From the NCBI GenBank assembly GCA_943350635.1, contig CALRAI010000004.1, positions 1 through 52,395 of the forward strand: a stretch of DNA of 52,395 bases, written 5' to 3'. Made by a program: the position numbers and the translations under genes. The notes under the pieces are model-generated. The model was not told where the DNA came from and made no database searches. It worked only from the letters and a program-made list of their open reading frames with translations. Source of the DNA: Candidatus Uhrbacteria bacterium. GTDB lineage: Bacteria > Patescibacteriota > Patescibacteriia > UBA9934. Shown in pieces: positions 1 through 8,445 of the stretch. How positions within the stretch are numbered: the first letter of the stretch is position 1; each line of letters starts with the position of its first letter.

Positions 1-881
1 ACCTCTACGGGAATTTCTACAAACGCGCCGTCGACCACGGAATCGTTGGCGGAAAACTGGAATTTGGTTATGTGCGTGCCGTTCGTTTTTGGCGCCGTAA
101 TGGCAAACGTAATATATGCCGTCTCCCCCGGCTTCACGGTCGATGTTGCGCTCGCGATTGTGTCCCCCTTCCATGATCCGTGTTTGAACGATCCGGCGGA
201 CGCTATGCTCAAATCTGGCGCACGCAAACCGTAGCTTTTCCACGTTGTTGTTCCAATATTTTTAAAACCTGCAGATAACGTTATCGCTTTCCCCGCTACT
301 GCTTTCACTTTGTTTGCGGAAACCATCGCGAGCTCTGCGCGATCCGACGAAACAATTACCGGCGTTGCAACTGTTGTGGTCGATGATACCGTCGTAGTCG
401 CTTTCGATGTAGCCGAAGATGTCTTCACCGTGATTTTCAGCGTAAACTCTCCCCCGTCAAACCAAGAATATGTTTCCGAAGCAAGCTTGAATGTTTCGGA
501 ATATGTTCCGGTAATCGACGGGGCTTTGAGTTGAAACGTGAGTGTTGCTGTTTTTCCTTTTGCTACCGATGCTTCCGACATGCGCTTTACCTGACTGGGC
601 GAGAGCCACGTGCCAGGGTCGAATACACTTGTGCGATATTTTGGGCCGTATGTGTACAGCGAAACGTATCCAGGGCCGTCGTTCTTCCAGGTGAAGTCTG
701 ATGTGTTTTGAAATGTTGTGGTGATGGTTTTTATTTCTCCGGGTGTCATGGTTATTGTGCCCGGTGCAGTTACTTGTACGGCAGAATAGATCGCAGCGCG
801 TGCGATTGGAGCAGGAGCGATGGCAAGAACAGCGGCAATAGCAACGAAACCTGCACAAATTCTGCGCAACAATGCAATCAT
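1..881 (-). CDS. Secreted protein with NBR1-type Ig-like repeats (3' end outside window)
   Basis: The reading frame is open from an ATG at 881 to the window edge, so the C-terminus is missing (at least 293 residues). The first ~27 residues form a signal peptide: two arginines, a hydrophobic run, then an ARA cleavage site. Two similar beta-sandwich units follow, around residues 30-135 and 165-293. Each has a W-K-N/S pattern and a TFQL or TFAI strand, as in the NBR1/FW Ig-like domain. A Ser/Thr-rich linker near residues 140-155 separates them. The protein is probably exported and may act in adhesion or as a cell-surface part; that is inference. A -10 like TGCTATACT lies 12 bases before the start. 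Confidence 0.75.
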   Translation of the reverse strand, partial: MIALLRRICAGFVAIAAVLAIAPAPIARAAIYSAVQVTAPGTITMTPGEIKTITTTFQNTSDFTWKNDGPGYVSLYTYGPKYRTSVFDPGTWLSPSQVKRMSEASVAKGKTATLTFQLKAPSITGTYSETFKLASETYSWFDGGEFTLKITVKTSSATSKATTTVSSTTTVATPVIVSSDRAELAMVSANKVKAVAGKAITLSAGFKNIGTTTWKSYGLRAPDLSIASAGSFKHGSWKGDTIASATSTVKPGETAYITFAITAPKTNGTHITKFQFSANDSVVDGAFVEIPVE

Positions 882-910
882 AGATACATGCTCAGTATAG
901 CATCGAGGTG

Positions 911-2128
911 CTATACCGACGAGACTGAAACTCCGTTATGTTTGGTGATTCTATGCGCACAACCACACCGAACCAATAGCCAATAGCTCACCAAAGCACC
1001 CACCAAAAGATATCCCCCTTGTGCCAACAGGCCACCAGAAACACCATACCAACCTACCGCAACGGTTAAACATAATCGGAACATCACATTCGCGATACGT
1101 TCCACAAATGAAATGCCGGAAAGAACGGTGCTGCGAATATTCGACGCAACACGCTCATTCACGTAGTCACTCACGATGGGTGCTTCAAGTCCAAACAGGC
1201 TTTGCGCAAGAATGAATGCTGCCACAATCCCAATCGCGCTCTGCGTGGTGGCCATAACGATGTATCCCAACGCGATTATTGCGTTTACTCCAAGAATAAT
1301 CTTATCGAGCGTAAAATGTCGTTCAAGTACGTAAATGTATCGCACGAGAACCATATTGATTATCGATCCGATCGACAATGCTGCTCCAAACCATATTGCT
1401 GGAACGTGTACTGCAGAAAACGCGGGCTGATACACGCTGTAGAGAAAATATTCTCCAGTAATGGTAAGTCCCGCCACGATGGTAAGGTGGAAAATTGTCG
1501 CATCTTTGCGAATCACATTCATGCTCTTCTTGAGCATGGTCAGCATTCCGCTTCCGTCTGCCGAATCCTTTATCGATGCCCGAATATTCTGTACCGATGT
1601 TGCAATCAGTGCCGCACTCAATAATGATCCGATCGTTGCGACGAAAAGCGGAACGAAGGCTGCATGATCGAACAGTTGAAATACCAGACCGCCAAAAAAT
1701 GCCGAAATGACCATGCCAAAGGTTTGATTCGACAAGAATGCACCGTATTCTTTGCTATATGTTTTCTTTTCTTTCTTTGCGGCTTCAAACACCAACGCCT
1801 CTTCACTTCCACTCAAGAAGGATGCCGCGAGTCCGCCAATGGCATAGCAGGCATACAATCCAAAAACGGTCGGAGAGATTACGATGGAAAGAATGCCGAT
1901 CGCTTCGAGGATGTACCCAATGATGATTGATGTTCTTTGTCCGAATTTGTCTGCGAATAGCCCGGTAGGTATTTCACACAACGACTTTGTGAGACTGTAA
2001 AACACCTGTGAAAACACCACCGCGCTTAGTGCAATACCGTGATCGAGGGTATAGAGCGTGAAAATTGGGAGATAGAAATAGAATCCTTTGAGGATTCCCA
2101 GTATCCGAAATTTCCGCGTCGTCGTCAT
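911..2128 (-). CDS. MFS transporter
   Basis: About 405 residues with roughly 12 hydrophobic helices, typical of the major facilitator superfamily. The signature loop between helices 2 and 3 is visible as GLFADKFGQRTS, and acidic EALVFEA follows helix 5, as in drug or solute exporters. The frame could open 30 bases earlier at 2158, but ATG 2128 is preferred. The upstream ATG lies inside the promoter, and the protein starting MTTTRKFRILG begins just before the first helix. The gene diverges from the flippase gene at 2161. The palindrome ATTGTACAAT (2141-2150) offers a -10 box in each direction. The substrate cannot be read from sequence. Confidence 0.85.
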   Translation of the reverse strand: MTTTRKFRILGILKGFYFYLPIFTLYTLDHGIALSAVVFSQVFYSLTKSLCEIPTGLFADKFGQRTSIIIGYILEAIGILSIVISPTVFGLYACYAIGGLAASFLSGSEEALVFEAAKKEKKTYSKEYGAFLSNQTFGMVISAFFGGLVFQLFDHAAFVPLFVATIGSLLSAALIATSVQNIRASIKDSADGSGMLTMLKKSMNVIRKDATIFHLTIVAGLTITGEYFLYSVYQPAFSAVHVPAIWFGAALSIGSIINMVLVRYIYVLERHFTLDKIILGVNAIIALGYIVMATTQSAIGIVAAFILAQSLFGLEAPIVSDYVNERVASNIRSTVLSGISFVERIANVMFRLCLTVAVGWYGVSGGLLAQGGYLLVGALVSYWLLVRCGCAHRITKHNGVSVSSV

Positions 2129-2140
2129 AGATTGCTGATC

Positions 2141-2150
2141 ATTGTACAAT
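2141..2150. promoter_or_regulatory. Overlapping divergent -10 boxes
   Basis: The perfect palindrome ATTGTACAAT gives TACAAT on both strands. On the plus strand the box ends 10 bases before the ATG at 2161; on the minus strand it ends 12 bases before the ATG at 2128. Both transcripts would be nearly leaderless, and the two promoters would compete for polymerase. Confidence 0.5.
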
Positions 2151-2160
2151 AGAATCATCT

Positions 2161-3591
2161 ATGTCCGAACGCCAAGCTATTGCGAAAAATACGATCATTC
2201 AAGTTTTTGGGAAGATTATTGGAACACTTCTTGGCTTAGCAACGTTCTGGTTCCTGATTCATTCGCTGGACGATGCGGGATTTGGCGCGCTCACCAAAGC
2301 ACAAACGTATGCCTCTCTGTTCGCGATTCTTGTGGATTTTGGCTTGACGCTCACCACCGCGCAAATGATTTCGGAACCTGGAGCAAACGAGAAGAAGATT
2401 CTTGGAACCATTTTCTCGTTGCGTATTGTGAGCGCGTTCCTGTTTCTGAGTTTGGCGCCAATCTCTGCACTGTTTCTCCCAACGACTGGGGATGAGCGAT
2501 TGGCAATTTTGTTCTTTGCGGGATCCTTCTTCTTCAGCTCCATCGCGCAAGTATTTGTAGGAGTATTTCAGAAACGGTTACTCCTTGCTCGTGCAACGCT
2601 TGCGGAAACTGCGAATCGGTTCGTTTCCTTTTGTGGCGTGCTCGCGGTGTGGTATTGGCATCTTGGTCTTGGTGCCGCAGCGTTCGCCTTTGTACTTGGT
2701 GGCATTGTTCACGTGGTGTTGATGCTCGATAGCGTTCGAACCCACGTACCAATTTCGCTTACGTTCGACCGCGCGATTGCAAAAACGATCATTATCAAAA
2801 GCTGGCCGATGGGTGTTTCTATTTTCTTCAACCTCCTCTATTTGAAAGGCGATATTCTGTTCATGTGGCTGTTTGGCCGATCCGATACGGAAATAGGATA
2901 TTACGGCAGTGCATACAAAGTGATCGACGTCGTGACGACAGTACCAACAACACTGATGGGTCTGTTGCTTCCCTTACTGGTGGCTGCGTGGGCAACGCAA
3001 AATCGACCATTGTTCATGAAACGCATGCAAGACGGTTTCGACACGTTGGTGATGCTCGCGATTCCGTTTGCCTTTGGAAGTGTGTTTTGCGGGGTTGCGG
3101 TGATGACACTCATTAAGCCATCGCTTGGCCCAGCTGGTCATGTACTTGCTGTTCTCGGCCCCACAGCAAGTGCAGTGTTCCTTGGTTCGTTGTTCTCTTA
3201 CACCGTTGTGGCCATTGGGAAACAACGCCTGATGATGTTTGCGTATGCGTTCGTAGCCGTTGTTGCGATTGCGGGATACTCGATATTTATTCCTCAGTAC
3301 GGCATGTGGGCCGCGGCAACAACGTCGTTCTGCTCAGAAATGTTGATTGCGATTCTTTCCGCTGCCGTAGTGATGTATTACACAAACTGGAAACCACATC
3401 TTGGCCTGTTCGGAAAATCAATCGCGGCTTCGGTGGTGATGGGTATTGGGTTGTATCTTCTTCGTGACTCGAACGCGTGTATTTCTATTCCGGTTGGTAC
3501 GATTCTCTACATCATGAGTCTTGCAGCGCTTGGTGGGCCGTCACCGAAGTCGCTTCTGAAATTATTCCGACCAGACACTGCTGTTGTATGA
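2161..3591 (+). CDS. Wzx-like polysaccharide flippase (oligosaccharide flippase family)
   Basis: 476 residues with about 12-14 membrane helices and the N-terminal pattern of the MATE/MOP flippases: IAKNTIIQVFGKIIGTLLGL, then a helix with DDAGFGALTKAQTYA. Such proteins move lipid-linked sugar units from the inner to the outer face of the cytoplasmic membrane. The stop codon overlaps the start of the next gene (ATGA), an O-antigen-ligase-like protein, so the two are probably translated together and act in one surface-glycan pathway. No Shine-Dalgarno sequence is seen. The -10 TACAAT ends 10 bases before the ATG, implying a leaderless message. Confidence 0.85.
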   Translation: MSERQAIAKNTIIQVFGKIIGTLLGLATFWFLIHSLDDAGFGALTKAQTYASLFAILVDFGLTLTTAQMISEPGANEKKILGTIFSLRIVSAFLFLSLAPISALFLPTTGDERLAILFFAGSFFFSSIAQVFVGVFQKRLLLARATLAETANRFVSFCGVLAVWYWHLGLGAAAFAFVLGGIVHVVLMLDSVRTHVPISLTFDRAIAKTIIIKSWPMGVSIFFNLLYLKGDILFMWLFGRSDTEIGYYGSAYKVIDVVTTVPTTLMGLLLPLLVAAWATQNRPLFMKRMQDGFDTLVMLAIPFAFGSVFCGVAVMTLIKPSLGPAGHVLAVLGPTASAVFLGSLFSYTVVAIGKQRLMMFAYAFVAVVAIAGYSIFIPQYGMWAAATTSFCSEMLIAILSAAVVMYYTNWKPHLGLFGKSIAASVVMGIGLYLLRDSNACISIPVGTILYIMSLAALGGPSPKSLLKLFRPDTAVV

Positions 3592-4814
3592 TATTTTTCT
3601 TTCTTCTTCTCTTCGCTCTTTCACTATTTACTATCCTCTCTTTGCGGGATCAGAAATTCGGCATTCTCATCCTTTTTTCACTGCTTCCAACATATCTTGT
3701 TCGATTCAGCATTGGACCGATTCCGACGACGTTGCTTGAATGTCTTGTTCTGATCACGATCGTGGTTGCGGTGATTCGATCGCTTATAAACAAGACGACG
3801 CAGCACGACGCCTCTTTGGTATGGCGATCGTTGGGATGGTATCGAGTTCCCCTTATCGTTACGCTGATCGCTGCGATCATTTCTACACTCGTTGCTGCAG
3901 ATGTTCTTTCGGCTCTTGGTATTCTCAAGGCATATTTTATCGAACCAGCGCTTCTCGCATTTGTGGTGAAGTCGGTGATGCATGAGCGAAAAGATGTTGA
4001 ACGCATCATTGATGCACTTTGTGTTTCTGGATCGGCTATTGGATTGCTCGCGATTCTTCAAGTGCTTTTCCATTTCGGCATTCCCGATGCGTGGTCGATC
4101 GAAAATCGTGCAACGTCGCTGTACGACTATCCTAATGCGGTTGGACTGTTCTTGGCGCCGATTGTGGTGATGGGGATGGTGCGATTGCGACGACTCTCTC
4201 CTTTCCATATTCTTGCGATCTTCCTCATGCTCGGCGGAATCGTCGCTGCAAAAACCGAAGCCGCGCTTGTAGCGATTCCTGTAGCCCTTTTTGTCATCGC
4301 GCTCATCGCACCAATCCATCATCGCATCAAAGCAGGAATTGTTGCGTTGTCGATTATTGGAGTATTGATCGCTACGTCGATGATGCCGTCGATCGTGCAG
4401 AAAATTACGCTTCAGGATTCTTCTGGCCTTGTTCGACGAGCCCAGTGGAGCGAAACGTTGCACATGCTTGCGGATAGGCCGTTCTTTGGCGCCGGCCTCA
4501 GCGGCTATGCCATGGCGCTGATTCCGTACCACGACGCCACGTTCTACGAAATTTTCCAGTATCCACACAACATACTTCTCAACATGTGGAGCGAACTTGG
4601 GCTTCTTGGCGTCCTTGCGCACGTGGCTGGGCTTCTCCTCCTTATTCGCACCACATGGCGACGACGCAACGATCCGCTGATCCTTTGTTTTTCTGCGGCG
4701 ATTCTGACAATGATCATTCACGGACTCGTGGACGTTCCGTTTTTCAAAAATGATCTTGCGATTCTGACGGCGTTTTGTTTGATGGGAATGACGGTACCGC
4801 GACGCTCAACATAA
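3588..4814 (+). CDS. O-antigen ligase/polymerase-like membrane protein
   Basis: About 408 residues, almost entirely hydrophobic, starting at an ATG that overlaps the flippase stop. A longer frame opens upstream but would run far into the flippase gene. The Wzy_C (O-antigen ligase) pattern is seen near residues 290-330: a hydrophilic periplasmic stretch with ADRPFFGAGLSGYA, then YPHNILLNMWSELGLLG, which matches the conserved H-N-x3-x3-E-x-G block. These enzymes join or polymerise sugar units on the outer face of the membrane. Coupled to the flippase, the protein likely builds an exopolysaccharide or glycan coat. Polymerase and ligase cannot be told apart here. Confidence 0.8.
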   Translation: MIFFFLLLFALSLFTILSLRDQKFGILILFSLLPTYLVRFSIGPIPTTLLECLVLITIVVAVIRSLINKTTQHDASLVWRSLGWYRVPLIVTLIAAIISTLVAADVLSALGILKAYFIEPALLAFVVKSVMHERKDVERIIDALCVSGSAIGLLAILQVLFHFGIPDAWSIENRATSLYDYPNAVGLFLAPIVVMGMVRLRRLSPFHILAIFLMLGGIVAAKTEAALVAIPVALFVIALIAPIHHRIKAGIVALSIIGVLIATSMMPSIVQKITLQDSSGLVRRAQWSETLHMLADRPFFGAGLSGYAMALIPYHDATFYEIFQYPHNILLNMWSELGLLGVLAHVAGLLLLIRTTWRRRNDPLILCFSAAILTMIIHGLVDVPFFKNDLAILTAFCLMGMTVPRRST

Positions 4815-4853
4815 CTCGCTCATCTACACATTGGTCGGCCCCCTTACGTGTTC

Positions 4854-4918
4854 GTCATCCCCGCGAAGGCGGGGATCCAGAGCATTCAAGAGTGGATCCT
4901 CGCCTTCGCGGGGATGAC
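4854..4918. repeat. REP-like inverted repeat
   Basis: Two 26-bp arms (GTCATCCCCGCGAAGGCG... and its complement) with one mismatch enclose a 13-base loop. A half copy lies at 35803-35828. This GC-rich palindrome type is dispersed in many bacterial genomes. It follows the flippase/ligase pair and may also stabilise or end that transcript. Confidence 0.75.
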
Positions 4919-4970
4919 TGAGGGGAAATACTGAAGCAACCGAAGAGAAATGTCATGCGCTGAAATCGAA

Positions 4971-5004
4971 ACGCCCGCTAGTCCATTGCTGGAATAGCGG
5001 GCGT
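4971..5004 (-). terminator. Hairpin terminator of the secreted-protein cassette
   Basis: A perfect 10-bp stem, ACGCCCGCTA paired with TAGCGGGCGT, lies about 54 bases after the stop of the gene at 5058-5699. On the minus strand it is followed by TTCGATTTC, a weak U tract. Confidence 0.6.
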
Positions 5005-5057
5005 CGTCGTGTGTAACTCGTTGTAACGGTCACACTGGCCGAACCCTGCCGAGCATT

Positions 5058-5699
5058 TCAGCTCTGGCAGCCCGTTCCGTCGCCGAGGGCGATGTAATAG
5101 GGATTGCCGTAGAGTGAGACCCCGCTTGCGGTGCGGAGGGTCTTGATGACGGGCGCCACCTGCCCGGCGATCTGCCCGTACCCCGGGTGGTACTTGATGA
5201 CCACTCCGGTTCGGGCGTCCATCGCGACCTGGTCCGCACCAGGCTCGACGTAAAACATGACACTCGTGCCCGTGAACGTCACCGTGCTCACCGGACCGAC
5301 CCGGACGTACGTCCTGGGCTGGCTTCCGGAACGGACACAAGCATCGATCACGGAGACGAACTCTCCGTCGAGAACGGGGATCGTGCGACCCGTGGTCACA
5401 TCTTGGGCCCAGCCGACGATGATCGGCAGGGAGTTCAAGAAGACGCCCACGGTGTAGCCGTCCCCATCCACAACACGGGCCGGCCCGCTTGCGTTCTGGT
5501 TCTGGGGGATGATCATTGTGCTCCCCCAGTTCGCGACGGTGACGCAGCCCGTGTCCGGACGGCAGCCGTTGGGCGGGAGCACTTTGGCGTACTCCTCGTT
5601 CAGAACGTAGGGGTTCGATGGCGTCCGCGGCGCCATCGGGGTGACGGCGGAGGCGAACGAGACGATGAAGGTGAGGAAGAGGAAGAACGAGTTGAGCAT
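5058..5699 (-). CDS. Secreted protein of unknown function, GC-rich cassette
   Basis: 213 residues starting MLNSFFLFLTFIVSFASA, a clear signal peptide with likely cleavage near residue 18. The start at 5699 is fixed by a Shine-Dalgarno sequence (TTGGAG, 5 bases upstream); the frame stays open further upstream but without coding character. The mature part is rich in Val, Gly and Thr with four or five cysteines (NGCRPDTGC, DACVR, GTGCQS), which suggests a disulfide-bonded beta-rich extracellular protein. Base composition is much richer in GC than flanking genes. It lies 144 bp downstream of a second secreted-protein gene and probably shares its transcript. No family was recognised. Confidence 0.7.
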   Translation of the reverse strand: MLNSFFLFLTFIVSFASAVTPMAPRTPSNPYVLNEEYAKVLPPNGCRPDTGCVTVANWGSTMIIPQNQNASGPARVVDGDGYTVGVFLNSLPIIVGWAQDVTTGRTIPVLDGEFVSVIDACVRSGSQPRTYVRVGPVSTVTFTGTSVMFYVEPGADQVAMDARTGVVIKYHPGYGQIAGQVAPVIKTLRTASGVSLYGNPYYIALGDGTGCQS

Positions 5700-5843
5700 T
5701 AGAACTCCAAGGGTGAAAGTGAAAGACGGTTTTCTTTGTGCAACGACGCCAGCCCCGTGGGGCAACGTCGAGCTGCGAGAAGCGAGAACCTATGCGCCGG
5801 CTCGTGCGGTGGCTGGTTCCTTTCGGTCCAACCACTCTACCCA

Positions 5844-6485
5844 CTACTGACCGCTGCGACACTCCGCGAGCTTGGAGGACGCGACCTTGAGGCCGGTCTG
5901 ACAAGTGGTCAGCGCGCTGCCGTCGGCGACCGGGGTGGTCGGGTCGGCTGCGGGTGCGGCAGGAGGCGGCGAGACGACGGCGCCGGGGATGGCGGGGTGA
6001 GCGCCGAACCCGACCTGTCCCGCATTCAAGCGGTACAGTGCGGCGTGCTGGGAATCGACGTAGCCGACCCCCATCCCACCGATCACACCGTTGTTGCCGT
6101 TGCTCGAGGAGAGCGCGGTTCCGTACTCACGCCAGTCGGCCGCGGGGCCGGTGGCGAGGTGCGTGTCCGAACCGCGGGTGTCGTAACTGACACTGCCGCC
6201 GTTCTTGGCGGCCTCGCCGGCGTTGACGATGAGCGTCGCTTCGGCGACGGAGCGGGTCACGATAGCCTTGGCTTTCGCCTCGGCAATCGCGACATCGCCC
6301 TTGGCATCCAAGCAAATGGCCTGCGCGCGGGCGTTGCTGATGAGGGTTTCGCCGGCGCGGTGTGAATTCCAGGGGGCTGCGACCACCTTGGTGGTGCAAT
6401 CCTGGAGAACCATGTTGGCGCCCACTACAGGCAAGGGGAGAACGGATTCGCCGGCGAAGGCGAGGGACGCGAGAAACAGGATCAT
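5844..6485 (-). CDS. Secreted Ala/Gly-rich protein of unknown function, GC-rich cassette
   Basis: 213 residues from ATG 6485, which follows GGAGTATTTC, the same leader seen before the DGR target gene at 27036. The first residues, MILFLASLAFAGE, form a short signal peptide. A helical Ala-rich segment follows near residues 50-95 (AKAKAIVTRSVAEATL), then a Gly/Ser/Asn-rich part and a Pro/Ala-rich linker near residues 170-185, ending with two cysteines (TTCQTG, AECRSG). It is the first gene after the minus-strand promoter at 6577-6605. Codon use is GC-rich, unlike the neighbouring housekeeping genes, which may point to transfer. No family was recognised. Confidence 0.65.
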   Translation of the reverse strand: MILFLASLAFAGESVLPLPVVGANMVLQDCTTKVVAAPWNSHRAGETLISNARAQAICLDAKGDVAIAEAKAKAIVTRSVAEATLIVNAGEAAKNGGSVSYDTRGSDTHLATGPAADWREYGTALSSSNGNNGVIGGMGVGYVDSQHAALYRLNAGQVGFGAHPAIPGAVVSPPPAAPAADPTTPVADGSALTTCQTGLKVASSKLAECRSGQ

Positions 6486-6576
6486 GAAATACTCCAGACA
6501 GGTGATGCCGATCCTTACGGATTCGGCGGTGTTGTGATGGTGAAAAACGGATAGTTTTGAAGGAATCTGACCTTGT

Positions 6577-6605
6577 ACTATAGCAGAAAAATGGCAAAAA
6601 GTCCA
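6577..6605 (-). promoter_or_regulatory. Promoter of the secreted-protein cassette
   Basis: On the minus strand TGGACT, a 17-base spacer and TATAGT, with TGC before the -10 (extended -10). The gene starts about 90 bases downstream. It faces a similar promoter on the other strand at 6615-6643; both spacers contain CATTTTTCTG. Confidence 0.6.
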
Positions 6606-6614
6606 GGGGATAGC

Positions 6615-6643
6615 TTTACTTCTTGGCATTTTTCTGTTACGAT
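6615..6643 (+). promoter_or_regulatory. Promoter of the membrane-protein cassette
   Basis: TTTACT, a 17-base spacer, and TACGAT preceded by TGT (extended -10). The coding start at 6743 lies about 95 bases downstream and has a Shine-Dalgarno sequence. Confidence 0.5.
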
Positions 6644-6742
6644 CACTTGTCCAAGATATTCGAAGAATTTCGCTATTCTTGGCTGTTTTTTGCCTCTTTC
6701 ATAACCGAACTTCACTGTTCCCTCACCCAGGAGACTTTCAGA

Positions 6743-8362
6743 ATGCCCAGCAATCAACACCCTCTCACCGTTTGGGAGCTGATCCGTATCTGGATTGGCG
6801 GCCGGGAATACGCGGAAAAGCGCGTTCCTGAGCTTATCTCGGCACTCATTTTCGCCCACCAGGACGAAAATGCCGTTGCCGGCACCATCTCCCACTGGCT
6901 GCGAAACAACCTCGTGGATGAAAACCACGTCGTGGCCGTGTACGGCATTGCCCGGATCCTCAAGGGTCGCGGCGGTCGGTTCATGCGTGCGGCGGCAGAA
7001 GCACTGGAAGCCCTCCCGGAAATTTCGGAGGAACTTCAGCGCACGCCAGCCATTCAGAACGCGGCAAGCCTCGAAGAACGTCGCGCGCACTTTGGCGCCG
7101 CGATGAGCGACAAGTTCAACCAGGCGTTCGAGTCGGCGAAGAACCGGCTCCAGCATCTTCCCATCCCCAGCATCAACATCCCAACTGGAGGCCACGTGCC
7201 CGACAACAACAATTCCCCCGGCGTCTTTGGCGCCATCGGCAACTCGGTTTCTAGCGGCGCGAATGCTGTGGGCGGCGCCATCAGCCACGTCCTCGGCGAC
7301 GCGGTGCACATCGCGGACATCGCCACGCGGTTCGTTGGCTTCTTCGCCGGCTTCGCCGTGCTGTACTGCATGATCGTCATGACCATGCTGTGGAATAATC
7401 CCGCCGCACTCCCCGCGTTCGCCGTTGCGTCGTTCTACGCCATGGTCGGCGGCTCGGCCATCGCGCTCATGATCTTCACGTTCGTTCCGAAGGTCGGCAG
7501 CATCCTTCAAGGCGGTGCCGGCGTGGTGCTCTCGCTGTTCTTCAGCAAGCTGCTCGTGATCGTGTTCGTGTGCGGGGAGATCGCATCTCTCCTCACCGGT
7601 CACGGTGACTGGCGCATGTTGACGGGTGGCGTGATCATCCTCGTGATCTGGGACCGTGTGGTAATCGCGCTCTTGCAGAAGGTTCTCGGGATGCCCATGA
7701 TTATCGGCATGCTCGTGAAGGATGCTGTTGATGGTAGCGCGAACGACAAGGCACAAGCCGAGGCCCGCAAGAAGTACTGGGCCGACAACATCGGCTTGGT
7801 GCGAGTCAGCGTGCTCGTGGCCGGCGCAACCACCGGCTTGTGGACGATGCTCACCATCATTCACATGGCTCAGAACCCGACTGGCATCCCCTTGGGCATC
7901 GCGCTCATCGTCGGACTTCTCATCCTGGCAGCGGCTTACGTTCGTATGAACGTGAACCTCTACCGAGACGGGGACTACCCGAAGCATATCGAAGCCGGCG
8001 CGAAAGCCTGGGGAACGTGGCTGTACGACAACGCAATGAAGGCCAACCTCGTGGTTCCGCTCGCTGGCATTGGTGCCCTGCTCGCCTTCTTCTTCCTCAC
8101 GGAACAGACGGTGGACAGCTGGTGGACCAACTTCCGAACGGCGAGCGTCAACACCACGGAATACACCGCAAAAGCGGTGGACAACGGGGTGCGACGTACG
8201 GCGGGCGCGGTAGAGGAACGGATCGACCGAAAGGAAGAGCCGGCGCCCACGAAGCCCAGCGGCAGCTCGAAGAAAGCGGAAGACTACGCGGCCTTTGGCG
8301 GCGCACCCTACTGCAAGAGCATGGCCGACCAGGGCATGGGGAACATCTACCCCTGCGACTAG
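6743..8362 (+). CDS. Multi-pass membrane protein of unknown function, GC-rich cassette
   Basis: 539 residues from ATG 6743, preceded by AGGAG 9 bases upstream. Residues 1-130 are soluble and helical, starting with an acidic and basic stretch (VWELIRIWIGGREYAEKRVP). About seven membrane helices follow between residues ~185 and ~480, and a charged tail of about 60 residues ends with two cysteines (PYCKSM, IYPCD). GC content is clearly higher than in flanking genes. The gene has its own promoter and a strong terminator right after the stop. It diverges from the secreted-protein cassette; a joint role at the cell surface is only a guess. A long antisense frame over this gene is a composition artefact. 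Confidence 0.7.
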   Translation: MPSNQHPLTVWELIRIWIGGREYAEKRVPELISALIFAHQDENAVAGTISHWLRNNLVDENHVVAVYGIARILKGRGGRFMRAAAEALEALPEISEELQRTPAIQNAASLEERRAHFGAAMSDKFNQAFESAKNRLQHLPIPSINIPTGGHVPDNNNSPGVFGAIGNSVSSGANAVGGAISHVLGDAVHIADIATRFVGFFAGFAVLYCMIVMTMLWNNPAALPAFAVASFYAMVGGSAIALMIFTFVPKVGSILQGGAGVVLSLFFSKLLVIVFVCGEIASLLTGHGDWRMLTGGVIILVIWDRVVIALLQKVLGMPMIIGMLVKDAVDGSANDKAQAEARKKYWADNIGLVRVSVLVAGATTGLWTMLTIIHMAQNPTGIPLGIALIVGLLILAAAYVRMNVNLYRDGDYPKHIEAGAKAWGTWLYDNAMKANLVVPLAGIGALLAFFFLTEQTVDSWWTNFRTASVNTTEYTAKAVDNGVRRTAGAVEERIDRKEEPAPTKPSGSSKKAEDYAAFGGAPYCKSMADQGMGNIYPCD

Positions 8363-8392
8363 TGCCCGCAGCGCACCGGCACTGAACGACGA

Positions 8393-8432
8393 AACGACCG
8401 AGGCTACGCAGCCTCGGTCGTTTTGATTTTTC
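8393..8432 (+). terminator. Rho-independent terminator
   Basis: A 13-bp perfect stem (AACGACCGAGGCT with AGCCTCGGTCGTT) and a 4-base loop, followed by a T-rich run, 31 bases after the stop at 8362. Confidence 0.85.
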
Positions 8433-8445
8433 GATGATTGAAGAA

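Noticed and set aside
3678-4721. 347-residue minus-strand frame
   Set aside because: Antisense shadow of the O-antigen-ligase-like gene; Arg/His/Asn-rich and without family pattern.
4854-4918. Transposon terminal repeats
   Set aside because: The arms are only 13 bases apart, too close to bound an element, and no transposase is present.
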